This document shows, in pieces, positions 18,099-26,724 of a stretch of 64,000 nt of DNA (its first letter is position 1; every line of letters starts with the position of its first letter). The stretch is from the NCBI GenBank assembly GCA_023392535.1, contig JAEVYY010000024.1, positions 162,014-226,013 on the forward strand, in the 5' to 3' direction. Both the position numbers and the translations under genes were made by a program. Under the pieces are notes generated by a model. It saw only the letters and a program-made list of their open reading frames with translations, was not told the DNA's origin and searched no databases. The DNA is from Bacillota bacterium. GTDB lineage: Bacteria; Bacillota; Clostridia; Lachnospirales; Lachnospiraceae.

Positions 18099-19280
18099 AT
18101 GCCTAATTTACACGAATTAGAAAATGCTATGCCCGTTGCACCCTTAAAGATTATTGCAATGGATAGCGCAGCAGTTCTCGGAAATAGAGTAAATGACTAT
18201 TTAGTAGATTTTAGAAAACAAATTAACCTTTCACTAAAGAATGATCCTGCCTTTCATGCCTATGCCACTGATAATTATCTGTTGGATGCCAAATGCCCTC
18301 GTTTTGGAAGTGGTGAAGGAAAGGGCATGCTTTCCGAATCGGTGCGTGGTAAAGACGTATTTATCATAGTGGATGTATGTAATCACAGTATTACCTACAA
18401 AATAAACGGCTATGTCAATCATAAATCTCCGGATGATCATTATCAGGATCTGAAACGTGTCATATCTACCATAGCTGGAAAAGCACGTAGGATCAATGTT
18501 ATTATGCCATTCCTTTATGAGGGAAGACAGCATAAAAGAGATGGACGGGAATCTCTTGATTGTGCATTTTCATTAAAGGAACTAAGTCAAATGGGAGTTT
18601 CCAATTTCATTACTTTTGATGCACATGATCCTCGTGTACAAAATGCCATTCCACTTTATGGTTTTGATAATTTTACTCCTCCCTATCAATTTATACGCAC
18701 TTTACTTCGTCATGAAAAGAATCTGATCGTGGATAAAGATCATCTACTTGTAATAAGTCCTGATGAAGGTGCTTTGGATCGGGCTGTTTATTTTTCCAGC
18801 GTTCTGGGCGTAGATACTGGTATGTTCTACAAAAGACGTGACTATTCTACTGTAATTAACGGTAAGAATCCAATTGTAGCGCACGAATTTTTAGGAGATA
18901 ATGTGGAAGGAAAAGATATCATTATCATTGACGATATCATTGCCTCCGGTGAAAGTATGATTGATACTGCAAGACAGTTAAAGAGAAGAAAGGCTAGACA
19001 TGTTTATATCTGTTGTACCTTTGGTCTTTTTACACAAGGACTGGAAACTTTTGATGCCGCTTATGAAGAAGGGGCATTTGATCGTGTCATAACCACAAAT
19101 TTAACCTATCTACCGTCTTCATTAGAATCTAAACCATACTATTTGCAAGCTGATATGAGTAAATTCATGGCTTCCATTATTGATTTTATGAATCATGATC
19201 TATCCATGGGTAATGTACTGACACCTACCGAAAAGATTCAAAAGATACTGGTAGAATATGCCGCAAGAGAAAATAAATAG
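18099..19280 (+). CDS. prs: Ribose-phosphate pyrophosphokinase
   Basis: The 393-residue protein forms PRPP from ribose 5-phosphate and ATP for nucleotide, histidine and NAD synthesis. The PRPP-binding loop is IIDDIIASGES, and FDAHDPRVQN and RRDYS are catalytic-loop regions. It is longer than the usual 315-residue PRPP synthetase and has extra N-terminal sequence and an altered PRPP loop, matching a clostridial subgroup of the family. The frame could open at a TTG (18087), but GGAGG lies 5 bases before the ATG at 18099. It has its own promoter and a strong terminator. Confidence 0.88.
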   Translation: MPNLHELENAMPVAPLKIIAMDSAAVLGNRVNDYLVDFRKQINLSLKNDPAFHAYATDNYLLDAKCPRFGSGEGKGMLSESVRGKDVFIIVDVCNHSITYKINGYVNHKSPDDHYQDLKRVISTIAGKARRINVIMPFLYEGRQHKRDGRESLDCAFSLKELSQMGVSNFITFDAHDPRVQNAIPLYGFDNFTPPYQFIRTLLRHEKNLIVDKDHLLVISPDEGALDRAVYFSSVLGVDTGMFYKRRDYSTVINGKNPIVAHEFLGDNVEGKDIIIIDDIIASGESMIDTARQLKRRKARHVYICCTFGLFTQGLETFDAAYEEGAFDRVITTNLTYLPSSLESKPYYLQADMSKFMASIIDFMNHDLSMGNVLTPTEKIQKILVEYAARENK

Positions 19281-19298
19281 TACTCTTATAATTTATAG

Positions 19299-19334
19299 AA
19301 AAAAATACTAGGTCGTTTAGACCTAGTATTTTTT
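19299..19334. terminator. Bidirectional intrinsic terminator
   Basis: A perfect hairpin (ATACTAGGTC with GACCTAGTAT) is flanked by an A run on the left and a T run on the right. It serves both prs (+) and the convergent chemoreceptor gene (-). Confidence 0.88.
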
Positions 19335-19338
19335 ACAC

Positions 19339-21567
19339 TTATTCTACTTTAAAAAGCCCGATCGCTTCTTGCAGTTGTACTGCCTTCTCACTCAATTTTC
19401 TTGCTTCTTCATTCAAATTCTCAATTGTTGTTTCCTGTTTATCAACTGCTGATAGAACCTCTGTAGAAGATGCAGCAGTTTCTTCCAATACTGCAGAAAT
19501 ATTCTCAATGGCCATCATAGTTCCATCTTTTGCATTACTCATATTCTGAACTTCACCAGTAATTCGAGTAATATTCTGTGTTAAGGAATCCATTTGCTGT
19601 TTGATTTCATCAAATGCATTTACTGTTTGATTCAGCGACTTTTCCTGTGATGCTACGATTGTACCAGCCTCTTTAACAATGACTACCGTACCATCCATCT
19701 TTTTTTGAATATTTTGAATAATTTCACTAATTTGATTAGACGCCTTCATGGATTCTTCTGCTAATTTTCTAATTTCTTCTGCAACAACTGCAAATCCTCT
19801 TCCAGCATCCCCTGCTCTGGCTGCCTCAATTGAAGCATTCAGTGCGAGTAAATTCGTCTGGTCAGCAATCTCATTAATGGTGTTTGTAATTGAGTTGATC
19901 TGTTTTGATTCATTACTTAAATTTATCATATCATCGATTGCTTTTTGAGATACTCTAGTTGAATTTTTAACATTGTCTGATAATTCATCTATCGTTCCAA
20001 GGCTTACCTGTAATATCTCTTTTGTCTTATCAGATGATTCCTGAATCATTGTTGTGCTGTCTACCACATTTGTGATGATAATAGACAATTCATCCATTTG
20101 TTTCATACAGCTCTCTGCATTGGAAGCCTGCTCATTGATACCCACTTCCATACTTCCTACCGTTTCAGATATATGCCTTGCACTAGTTACCAATTCATTG
20201 GAACCATTTGAAACATCTTGTGCAGACTCCGACACATTTTCAGTCACCGTTGCGACTTTACCTATTAGTTCCTTCATGCCCCCGAACATTCCTGACAAAT
20301 GTCCATATAAGAGACCAAATTCATCTTTTCTCTTAGAATTGATATGAATAGACAGATCACCTTCCGCTGCCTGCTTCGCAATCTTGTTAATGCTGCCAAT
20401 TGCTTTACCGATTCCAGCCGCCATTACAGCGCTAAGGAAAATAGCTACAATACTTGCAATAAATACGATTGCCAGTGTAAAGTTTCTAATATCACTTGCT
20501 TTCTGGACAATAACACTCTTAGGAATCACGCAGCAGATCGTATTTCCAGTTTCTCCTAATTTGGAATATAAATATAGATATTCTTTATTATCTATTTTTG
20601 TATATTTATAACCAGAAGCTTCTTCTCCAGCCAGCATATCCTTATAAAAATCTTTATCTGCGAAAGTCATAGTACCTGCCAAAGCATCATCTGTAATCTC
20701 TCTGCCATCCGCTGTAATAATCGCACAATAACTTCCCTCTGGCAGATCCATGCTTTGAATTGGTGCCTGTAATAAGTGTTTGTCTAAATCAACTGTGATT
20801 ATGGCTACATCTTTCATATTCGCAGCTTTCATAGAACGGCTTATACTGATTCCATAGGTATCTTCACTTGTACCTGTGTATTCATCCATTCCCGGATGCT
20901 TTCCAAGCCAGACCGCTGTTCCTGATCCTTCTAAAATCCTAGCACCATCCTCTGTTCCCACAATATCTGTAAATTTACTATTACCTAATTTTCCCGCTGT
21001 TGAATAGGATGATGCGTAGTCACTGATAATATGTACTGCCGAAATACTGGAATCGGAACGTTGTTTCAATGCTACATTTTTTTTGATTGTACTGTAAGCT
21101 GCCGACTCTTCTACTGGTATGAGTTTATAATATCCTGAGTAATATTTAATCAATGTATCATCATTATATATAGTCAGCGATGTCTGCTCCGCGGTCTGAA
21201 AATATAAGGTGTAATACTCTGAAGCTTTTGTAATCGTATTAAATGATGATGTTTCATAACTATTGATTATCGCACTAGATGCTTTTTTATAGGAAAATAT
21301 TCCAAGTAAGATAATAAACAGAACAGGTACCATACAAACGAACATTAATTTCAAGCCGATACCGAACCTAACTTTACGGTTAGCACTCATAGCTGTTTTT
21401 GCATCAAAAATCTTTTTATTACGTATTATTCCCTTCTTTTTCACAATACCATTATTAATCTTTTGTACCTCTTTCTTTCTGAATTGAAGTTTTTTAAACT
21501 TTCCATTTGTTAATTTTTCTTTAAATGCCTCGTTCTTATTAGTTTCATTCTTTTTCTTGAATATCAT
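19339..21567 (-). CDS. Methyl-accepting chemotaxis protein
   Basis: The 742-residue chemoreceptor begins with a lysine-rich cytoplasmic tail of about 70 residues. It then has a membrane helix (LMFVCMVPVLFIILLGIF), a large extracellular sensor of dCache size (about 95-360), and a second helix with HAMP domain. The long signalling coiled coil contains the conserved hairpin tip around EIADQTNLLALNASIEAARAG. The tip binds CheW/CheA, so the protein should feed the flagellar or pilus motor. The ligand is unknown. Kinase and motility genes are not in this window, so it is an orphan receptor here. Confidence 0.92.
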   Translation of the reverse strand: MIFKKKNETNKNEAFKEKLTNGKFKKLQFRKKEVQKINNGIVKKKGIIRNKKIFDAKTAMSANRKVRFGIGLKLMFVCMVPVLFIILLGIFSYKKASSAIINSYETSSFNTITKASEYYTLYFQTAEQTSLTIYNDDTLIKYYSGYYKLIPVEESAAYSTIKKNVALKQRSDSSISAVHIISDYASSYSTAGKLGNSKFTDIVGTEDGARILEGSGTAVWLGKHPGMDEYTGTSEDTYGISISRSMKAANMKDVAIITVDLDKHLLQAPIQSMDLPEGSYCAIITADGREITDDALAGTMTFADKDFYKDMLAGEEASGYKYTKIDNKEYLYLYSKLGETGNTICCVIPKSVIVQKASDIRNFTLAIVFIASIVAIFLSAVMAAGIGKAIGSINKIAKQAAEGDLSIHINSKRKDEFGLLYGHLSGMFGGMKELIGKVATVTENVSESAQDVSNGSNELVTSARHISETVGSMEVGINEQASNAESCMKQMDELSIIITNVVDSTTMIQESSDKTKEILQVSLGTIDELSDNVKNSTRVSQKAIDDMINLSNESKQINSITNTINEIADQTNLLALNASIEAARAGDAGRGFAVVAEEIRKLAEESMKASNQISEIIQNIQKKMDGTVVIVKEAGTIVASQEKSLNQTVNAFDEIKQQMDSLTQNITRITGEVQNMSNAKDGTMMAIENISAVLEETAASSTEVLSAVDKQETTIENLNEEARKLSEKAVQLQEAIGLFKVE

Positions 21568-21715
21568 TCATTTGCCCCCGATTCTTATGCCTTTTATTCC
21601 AAAAAATTAAAAGAAACAACTAGACTGCTTCTATCTTTTATTATTTTACCTTTTTAAAATAATAATTCATATTAGCTATTTAACCAAATTTTTACATTTT
21701 TTCTATCTATTATGA

Positions 21716-21766
21716 CGAAAAGAGCATGAAAGTACCATCATTAGTCAGAATTAGTACTTTTCATGC
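21716..21766 (-). terminator. Hairpin after the sensor kinase gene
   Basis: GCATGAAAGTAC (21724-21735) pairs with GTACTTTTCATGC (21754-21766) apart from one bulge. On the minus strand it is followed by TCTTTT. Confidence 0.6.
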
Positions 21767-21802
21767 TTCATTCTTCATTTATTTCTTTTATTTAGAGTCA
21801 AC

Positions 21803-24175
21803 TTAATCCAGAATTTCAAAAAATGTTAAAATTACTTTAAATAAATCGCCATCAAGATAAATCTGAAAGCTGCCATTCTGCAATTGCATCAAATTCTTGG
21901 CAATAGATAGACCAAGACCACTTCCCTCCGTTCCTCTGGAAATATCTCCACGGATAAAACGCTCTGTTAAGTCTTCCGCATTTATATTTAAAGGACGTTT
22001 GGATATGTTTTTGATGGATAAGTGTACAAGTGTGTCCATCTGTTTAACTTCTTCTGTAAGATCAATATAAATTCTTGTATTCTCCATCGCATACTTTTCG
22101 ATATTACGGAAGAGATTTTCTATTACACGCCAGATACATCTGCTATCTGCTTCAATCACCACTGGATGATCAGGCACATTCATTATGATCCGCATACCCT
22201 TTTTATTGAAATTCTCTGTAAATTCCCCTGTTGTCTGGTATAACAATTCTATTAAATTCATCCTTACCAATTGTAATGAAATATTTCCAGAAGATATTTT
22301 AGATGCTTCTACCAGATCTTCTGTCAAATGCTTTAATCTTTGCGATTTTGAATCCAGAATCGAAATATACCCCTTCACTTTTTCATTTTGGATATTCTCA
22401 CGCTTGATAAGATCCACATAATTGATGATAGAGGTCAAAGGTGTTTTTATATCGTGAGAAACATTCGTAATAAGATCAGCCTTTAAACGCTCATCTTTCA
22501 TACTGGTCTCTACTGCATTCCGAACTGCATCTCCGAGTGTATTTACTGCTTCCGCCATAATCAATGTATCCCCATGCATTGATGCTGTATTGATCTGATA
22601 TGACATATCTCCATTTTTGATATATTCGATTCCATCAACAATCTTCTGCTTGGCTTTATTTTCATTAAATAAATAACCACCGATCATGAAATCAAAAACA
22701 ATCCCAAAAGCGACCCCCATTCTTTTAAAAAGTAAAATAAAAGAAAGATTGATTACAAGAAACGTTACATAGGGAATCCATGTCCTTGTAGTCACTCGTC
22801 CATTATCGCATAGTTTAAAAAAAACAGATTGAAGAAGATGAAAGATTTTAATACATAAAAAACGTATGATCTTAACCAGTTTAATAGAAACACTATTTTT
22901 CCATAAGGTTTTATTTTTTATCCTTCTTATCAGACTAAGGTAAAAATATTGAAATAGTAAGTGGGTTATTAGTACTCCTACTAGTACACTTACCAAAATA
23001 GATATTTTACCTGTTTCATTATAAAAGCACCAGGAAGACACCAACCCCGTAGTACATATAATAGATCCACATAAAAATACAGCAATAAAAAGAGCACTTT
23101 CCGTATGAATGGCATCAAACCAGTTCAATAAGACTTCTCCCCGGTACTCATTTTTCCCCGTCACAATGGTCATATATATAAAACATACAAATGCCAGACA
23201 AATACAAATTACTGTTGTAATCACAAGCGGAACAAGCCAAGGTACGATTGCATAAAAATCTCCTTTACCAATAGCAAAAGCGTCATTAATAGGATAGTTG
23301 GTGTCTAATCCGATCAGTACCTGACAGTCATCTGAATATGCATATTCATATTCATTCAGCATATAGGTTAATTCTTCCTCATGAATCCCCATATTAGTAT
23401 CAAACGATAATGTATTCGCATCATATGATACATATTTCCCAATCTTCTTAATATATTCTTTTGCTTCCTCCACATTCATTTCGGACGGTAGATTAGAATA
23501 AACAGTTCTTCCATGCCCCCCGTCTGTAACAATGTAGTAACGGATATTTGTTTTGTTCTCATTATATATGTTTTGAAATTGTCTATATTGATAATAATTG
23601 TATGATAATGAACTGATACTTTCACTTAAATATCCACATAATTCTTCGTACGTTTTTTCATTCGATACAAAATTCTTTATTGACTTACCATTCTTGGGTC
23701 TATAGCGTTCTACTAATTCAGCTCCTGATGTTGATACCCCTGATTCATTAAAACCATATGTTATTTCTGAATCATATTCTAAACCGTATTGCCCCCATTT
23801 GATCAGATCCTCTAATCGATAATAGACATCACTCTTATTGGTTCCAAATTGATAACGCTTCGCATATTCCTCTATATCAATTGGTTTATTTCCATCGAAA
23901 ACGCCATTTGATTCCATCTGTTCCCGGATTACCGTATATCGGATAATCTCATCTATACTGTCACTTAAAAGATAATAGCAAAGATCCGTATCCTCAAATT
24001 TACTATTGTTTTTAAATAAATTTAAACCATATCGGTAATTACCATAGATTCTGGAAACAGACAAAGAAGCAAATAGCCCTATTACTGTAATACATGCAGC
24101 AGCAATTACAATTGATACATTATGTATAATAAGTACAATTCCCTTTCCCTTTTTACTATACAATAATTTCTCCAT
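21803..24175 (-). CDS. Membrane sensor histidine kinase
   Basis: The 790-residue kinase has a first membrane helix (residues about 14-37), a large extracytoplasmic domain (about 38-315), then a cluster of about five more helices to about residue 520. A HisKA domain follows, with the phospho-accepting His near 574 (NVSHDIKTPL), and then an HATPase domain with SGLGLSIAK. It should phosphorylate the response regulator encoded just upstream. The frame could open at 24211 and overlap the regulator gene, but GAGGG, overlapping the regulator's stop codon, spaces well to the ATG at 24175. The stimulus is unknown. Confidence 0.9.
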   Translation of the reverse strand: MEKLLYSKKGKGIVLIIHNVSIVIAAACITVIGLFASLSVSRIYGNYRYGLNLFKNNSKFEDTDLCYYLLSDSIDEIIRYTVIREQMESNGVFDGNKPIDIEEYAKRYQFGTNKSDVYYRLEDLIKWGQYGLEYDSEITYGFNESGVSTSGAELVERYRPKNGKSIKNFVSNEKTYEELCGYLSESISSLSYNYYQYRQFQNIYNENKTNIRYYIVTDGGHGRTVYSNLPSEMNVEEAKEYIKKIGKYVSYDANTLSFDTNMGIHEEELTYMLNEYEYAYSDDCQVLIGLDTNYPINDAFAIGKGDFYAIVPWLVPLVITTVICICLAFVCFIYMTIVTGKNEYRGEVLLNWFDAIHTESALFIAVFLCGSIICTTGLVSSWCFYNETGKISILVSVLVGVLITHLLFQYFYLSLIRRIKNKTLWKNSVSIKLVKIIRFLCIKIFHLLQSVFFKLCDNGRVTTRTWIPYVTFLVINLSFILLFKRMGVAFGIVFDFMIGGYLFNENKAKQKIVDGIEYIKNGDMSYQINTASMHGDTLIMAEAVNTLGDAVRNAVETSMKDERLKADLITNVSHDIKTPLTSIINYVDLIKRENIQNEKVKGYISILDSKSQRLKHLTEDLVEASKISSGNISLQLVRMNLIELLYQTTGEFTENFNKKGMRIIMNVPDHPVVIEADSRCIWRVIENLFRNIEKYAMENTRIYIDLTEEVKQMDTLVHLSIKNISKRPLNINAEDLTERFIRGDISRGTEGSGLGLSIAKNLMQLQNGSFQIYLDGDLFKVILTFFEILD

Positions 24176-24185
24176 CTCATTACCC

Positions 24186-24878
24186 TCATTGTTTTTCAAT
24201 CTTATATCCAACGCCCCAAACCACTTTTAGGTACCTTGGTTCCTTCGGATTAATTTCTATTTTTTCTCGAATATGTCTAATATGAACTGCTACCGTGTTA
24301 TCTGCACCTATTGCTTCTTCATTCCAAATATTTTCATAAATTTGATCAATTGAGAAAACTCTACCTTGGTTTTTCACCAATAAAAGTAATATATTATATT
24401 CGATGGGCGTCAATTTCACTAATTCCTCATCAACAGTCACTTCCTTGGTTTCATCATTCATGGCCAGTCCGCCAACACGATAAATATGGCTGCTGTCTTC
24501 ATGTATATTTCCAAGCTTCGTATATCTTCTTAAATGAGATTTTACCCTTGCGACCAATTCCAGTGGATTAAACGGTTTTGACACATAATCATCCGCACCT
24601 ATGTTTAGACCTAATATCTTATCTGCGTCCTCTGTCTTTGCAGATAAAATAATAATCGGTATACTACTATATTCTCTTATCTTTAACGTCGCATGAATTC
24701 CATCCAGTCTTGGCATCATAATATCAATAACCAATAATTGAATATCTTCTTTATCCAATATTCGAATTGCTTCTTCTCCATCATAGGCCTTAAAAATCTG
24801 ATATCCTTCCTGTTCCAGGTAAATAGCAATGGCATCTACAATTTCTTTATCATCATCACAAACCAATATATGAAACAT
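24186..24878 (-). CDS. OmpR-family response regulator
   Basis: The 230-residue protein has a receiver domain (acidic DDD at the start, phospho-acceptor Asp in VIDIMMPRLDG, Lys in YVSKPFNP) and a C-terminal winged helix (YLKVVWGVGYKIE). The downstream kinase gene starts 10 bp after its stop, so the two form a translationally linked pair. A TATAAT box at 24936-24941 with a weak -35 lies upstream. A small TTAAG/CTTAA dyad sits near the -35 region and could be an autoregulatory site; that part is speculative. Confidence 0.95.
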   Translation of the reverse strand: MFHILVCDDDKEIVDAIAIYLEQEGYQIFKAYDGEEAIRILDKEDIQLLVIDIMMPRLDGIHATLKIREYSSIPIIILSAKTEDADKILGLNIGADDYVSKPFNPLELVARVKSHLRRYTKLGNIHEDSSHIYRVGGLAMNDETKEVTVDEELVKLTPIEYNILLLLVKNQGRVFSIDQIYENIWNEEAIGADNTVAVHIRHIREKIEINPKEPRYLKVVWGVGYKIEKQ

Positions 24879-24966
24879 CTTAACCCTCCTGTCAAAGATT
24901 TCATTCTTTTACTTCATATTAGCAACCTCTTTTTAATTATACGGGCTAAAAAACATTAAGTTTTCC

Positions 24967-25836
24967 TTAAATTACAGGTTTTATTCTAAGAAATGCAGCA
25001 AGATTACCTCGTTTTTCCTGGCTAGCCCTGTGCGAAAATAAATATTCATTGTTACAACAAGTACAGATATCCGTCAAACTAATGTTTTTTTCCTGTATCC
25101 CTGCTGCAATCAAAATCATACGATTCGCTTCCCACAAATTTAATTGGTACCTTCCATTTTCCTTTTTATAAAATACTTTTTGCTGTGTTTCTCTATTTGG
25201 GAAGATTCCACAAAACTGTTTTATTACATCCGTGCTCACCTCATAGCACGACTGGCAGATCGAGGGACCTATTGCAACAATAATATCACCCGGTTCACTC
25301 CCGTAGGCCTCATGCATGTGGTTTATAGTAACTTCTCCCATCTTCAAAACAGTTCCTCTCCAACCAGAATGGGATAGCCCGATCGCTTTATGAACCGGGT
25401 CTACAAAATAAAGCGGTACACAATCTGCATAAAAAGTAACTAAAACAATGCCAGGAACATTTGTTATTAGTCCATCCACGTTCTCATAATCGCGCTCTTT
25501 GACTATTCCCTTTCCAGCATCTGCCTTTGTTACCTTTCTGATATTTGTCGTATGTGTCTGATGGGATAATACAAAATCTTGAAGCTCACAATTTAAAATA
25601 TCCGATACTCGTCTATAATTTTCTAATACTGCCTCCCTTTCGTCCCCACGCGAAAAACTCATATTCATTGTGGCATATATCCCTTTACTGATTCCGCCTA
25701 ATCTGGTCGTAAATAAATGATCTACCAGACCAATTGAAGATAGGGATGGAAATGTCAAATACTCCATATCCCCCAAATAATTCCTTGTTAGAACAGCTTC
25801 CTTACCTGTCCGGATAATTTTCCTGTTTTCTTCCAC
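24967..25836 (-). CDS. pgeF: Purine nucleoside phosphorylase/laccase-domain protein
   Basis: The 289-residue protein of the YfiH/YlmD (Cu-oxidase_4) family is recognised by HSGWRGT and the zinc-binding residues in FYADCVP and DICTCC. Members act as purine nucleoside phosphorylases/deaminases or as PgeF peptidoglycan-editing factors; either role is possible here. The start is a GTG preceded by GAGGAGT at 7-base spacing. It is the last gene of the long minus-strand operon, 24 bp after yraN. No terminator is seen after it. Confidence 0.88.
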   Translation of the reverse strand: MEENRKIIRTGKEAVLTRNYLGDMEYLTFPSLSSIGLVDHLFTTRLGGISKGIYATMNMSFSRGDEREAVLENYRRVSDILNCELQDFVLSHQTHTTNIRKVTKADAGKGIVKERDYENVDGLITNVPGIVLVTFYADCVPLYFVDPVHKAIGLSHSGWRGTVLKMGEVTINHMHEAYGSEPGDIIVAIGPSICQSCYEVSTDVIKQFCGIFPNRETQQKVFYKKENGRYQLNLWEANRMILIAAGIQEKNISLTDICTCCNNEYLFSHRASQEKRGNLAAFLRIKPVI

Positions 25837-25860
25837 TATTGATACTCCTCACTCTTAAAA

Positions 25861-26217
25861 TCACCTGTAAATATGAGCAAATGCATCTTGATACCAGATT
25901 ATTTCCTCACCTGAAATGGCAATTACATCATACCGAATTGCTGTGTCATCTCCAATGCCGTTCGAATATCTATAGTAATCCGCAACGGTACATATTTTTA
26001 TTTGTTTTCTGAAGTCAACTGCTTCGGCAGGCGTCCCCATTCTAAGGTTTCTTCTATATTTTACCTCTATAAAAACAAGGTACCCTTTATGGTACCCTAT
26101 GACATCAATTTCACCTTGTCTGCTTCTATAATTATGCGTTATAATCCGGAAACCATGGTTTTCCAGATAAGCCATAGCCTGTTTTTCCTTTTGTGTACCA
26201 ATCTGTCTTTTATTCAT
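25861..26217 (-). CDS. yraN: YraN family endonuclease-like protein
   Basis: The 118-residue UPF0102 protein has the PD-(D/E)xK nuclease-like core (RSRQGEIDVIG, then VFIEVKYR). The physiological role is not settled. The start codon overlaps the stop of the FlhB-like gene by 1 bp (TAATG), which implies translational coupling. It follows rnhB in many bacteria, and here it closes the ylqG-ylqH part of the operon. Confidence 0.92.
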   Translation of the reverse strand: MNKRQIGTQKEKQAMAYLENHGFRIITHNYRSRQGEIDVIGYHKGYLVFIEVKYRRNLRMGTPAEAVDFRKQIKICTVADYYRYSNGIGDDTAIRYDVIAISGEEIIWYQDAFAHIYR

Positions 26218-26507
26218 TATTTTACTGATTTACTCCTGATTTTATCCACGGAATCAACAAACACCAAAATTTCTGCTACCACTTGATATAATTCAGGGGG
26301 TATCATATCTCCTATTTGCAACCTTGCTAACGTATCTGCCAGCTCATGATCCTTGTGGACTGGAACCTTCGCTTCTTTTGCTCTTTCAATGATACGCTCT
26401 GCCAGTGCTCCCCGCCCCGAAGCTATTACGACAGGAGCCGCATTCTCTTCCGTATATTCCAGCGCGATAGCCTGTTTCAATTTGCCCTTATTATCGTTCT
26501 CTTTCAT
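26217..26507 (-). CDS. FlhB C-terminal-like protein (YlqH type)
   Basis: The 96-residue protein matches the cytoplasmic C-terminal domain of FlhB/YscU export-gate proteins (AIALEYTEENAAPVVIASG, then HKDHELADTLARLQIGDMIP). It has no membrane region and no NPTH autocleavage motif. The same free-standing gene lies next to ylqG in Bacillus. It is not adjacent to flagellar genes, so its role is uncertain. A TTG-started frame reaches 26528, but GGGGGTGG sits before the ATG at 26507. A repeated hairpin region separates it from ylqG. Confidence 0.82.
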   Translation of the reverse strand: MKENDNKGKLKQAIALEYTEENAAPVVIASGRGALAERIIERAKEAKVPVHKDHELADTLARLQIGDMIPPELYQVVAEILVFVDSVDKIRSKSVK

Positions 26508-26549
26508 TTCCACCCCCGTATTAGTCAACTGCTAGCGTACCTCTCGCTC

Positions 26550-26724
26550 TAGTAATTCTTAGCTGCCGTATTTTGGCTGCTTAGAATTAGTTCTCATATC
26601 CAAATATGCCGCTTCAAGCGGCACAAATAATCCGTGGGAAGAAGACGCTCGCGGCTTCTTCCAGTGTGAGATTTAGTAATTCTTAGCTGCCGTATTTTGG
26701 CTGCTTAGAATTAGTTCTCACACT
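26550..26724. repeat. Repeated hairpin element between ylqG-like and ylqH-like genes
   Basis: Two identical 47-bp copies, at 26550-26596 and 26674-26720, are direct repeats 124 bp apart. Each copy folds as an imperfect hairpin (arms TAATTCTTAGCTGCC and GGCTGCTTAGAATTA, 13 of 15 paired). The copy next to ylqG is extended by perfect 9-bp outer arms, AGTGTGAGA (26663-26671) and TCTCACACT (26716-26724), which abut the ylqG stop codon. Between the copies lie two more hairpins: TGCCGCTT/AAGCGGCA (26607-26623) and GGAAGAAG/CTTCTTCC (26637-26662). It looks like a compound intergenic repeat; no transposase is present. Confidence 0.85.
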
